A stretch of 64,000 bases of DNA from Mytilus edulis (Eukaryota; Mollusca; Bivalvia; Mytilida; Mytilidae), in contig NC_092345.1 in assembly GCF_963676685.1 (NCBI RefSeq), positions 49,435,838 to 49,499,837 on the forward strand, given 5' to 3'. Under the pieces are notes generated by a model. That model ran no database searches. It worked only from the letters and a program-made list of their open reading frames with translations, and had not been told where the DNA came from. The position numbers and the translations under genes were made by a program. Shown piece by piece: positions 63,578 through 64,000 of the stretch; the first letter of the stretch is position 1; the number at the start of each line of letters is the position of its first letter.

Positions 63578-64000
63578 CTACAAGTAAAGAGGTACATTAT
63601 ACTTATTTAATTCCTTATAAACCAGATAAAACATTTACCGGTACATTTGATTTGTCTTATACATGTACATGTTCATACTTTTAGTACCTTTACTAAGTCA
63701 ATAGTGTTTTTAAACTTGTCAGCTAAATTAAAATTTTATCAACAGTTATTGTTACAACAAATCCATCGTAATAATCACTGTTAGAAAAGGCTGGTATACT
63801 GTGTGTCATTTGTTTTTCAGTTTACCATCACTACATATTCACAGTTTACTGTTTATTGTGCCAACAAAATTCAGGACATTAAAGATGCTTAAAATATACA
63901 CTCTTTTGGTATACTGTAGATTCATTATTTTTTGTATGTTGCACCTTTTTGTGGATTTCACGGGTAAAGGGTTAAACCCAATCTTAAAATTCACTGATAT

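Overview
This window looks like nuclear DNA from a bivalve mollusc, most likely a mussel close to Mytilus. It is AT-rich, has short exons separated by long GT-AG introns, and is filled with dispersed repeats that I recognise as common in mussel genomes. The species call is inference. There is no sign of prokaryotic or organellar DNA.

The main content is a head-to-tail pair of paralogous genes on the + strand, labelled here PoxA and PoxB. Each encodes a secreted single-domain animal haem peroxidase (myeloperoxidase/peroxinectin superfamily). PoxA has a promoter near 10.19 kb, a non-coding first exon ending at 10263, and 13 coding exons from 12735 to 25935. PoxB has a promoter near 37.52 kb, a non-coding exon ending at 37652, and 13 coding exons from 41328 to 57996. 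I joined the exons by hand. Every junction keeps frame, coding exons 4-12 have identical lengths in the two genes, all intron phases match, and both proteins come out at 607 residues. Both keep the distal His, catalytic Arg, proximal His and its Asn partner. Both have Ala in place of the Asp that forms a haem ester bond in myeloperoxidase, and PoxB also lacks the second haem-linking acid (Glu to Val).

Region by region. 0-10 kb: dispersed repeats and three diverged tandem copies of a segment whose third copy carries the PoxA promoter and first exon. 10.2-26.1 kb: PoxA. 26.5-37.3 kb: repeats, including a 350-bp tandem array nested inside another repeat, an inverted pair of AGTACTG-rich blocks, and a solo 350-bp unit just upstream of the PoxB promoter. 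37.5-58.0 kb: PoxB, with introns that hold palindromes, a candidate DNA transposon, three minisatellites and a LINE remnant. 58-62.8 kb: a decayed reverse-transcriptase fragment and a small inverted-repeat element. 62.86-63.58 kb: the last two coding exons of a third gene, on the - strand, which continues past the right edge.

The best points for a second look are the haem-anchor substitutions, a fourfold duplication of the splice acceptor of PoxB exon 11, the triplicated promoter segment upstream of PoxA, and the unidentified - strand gene end.
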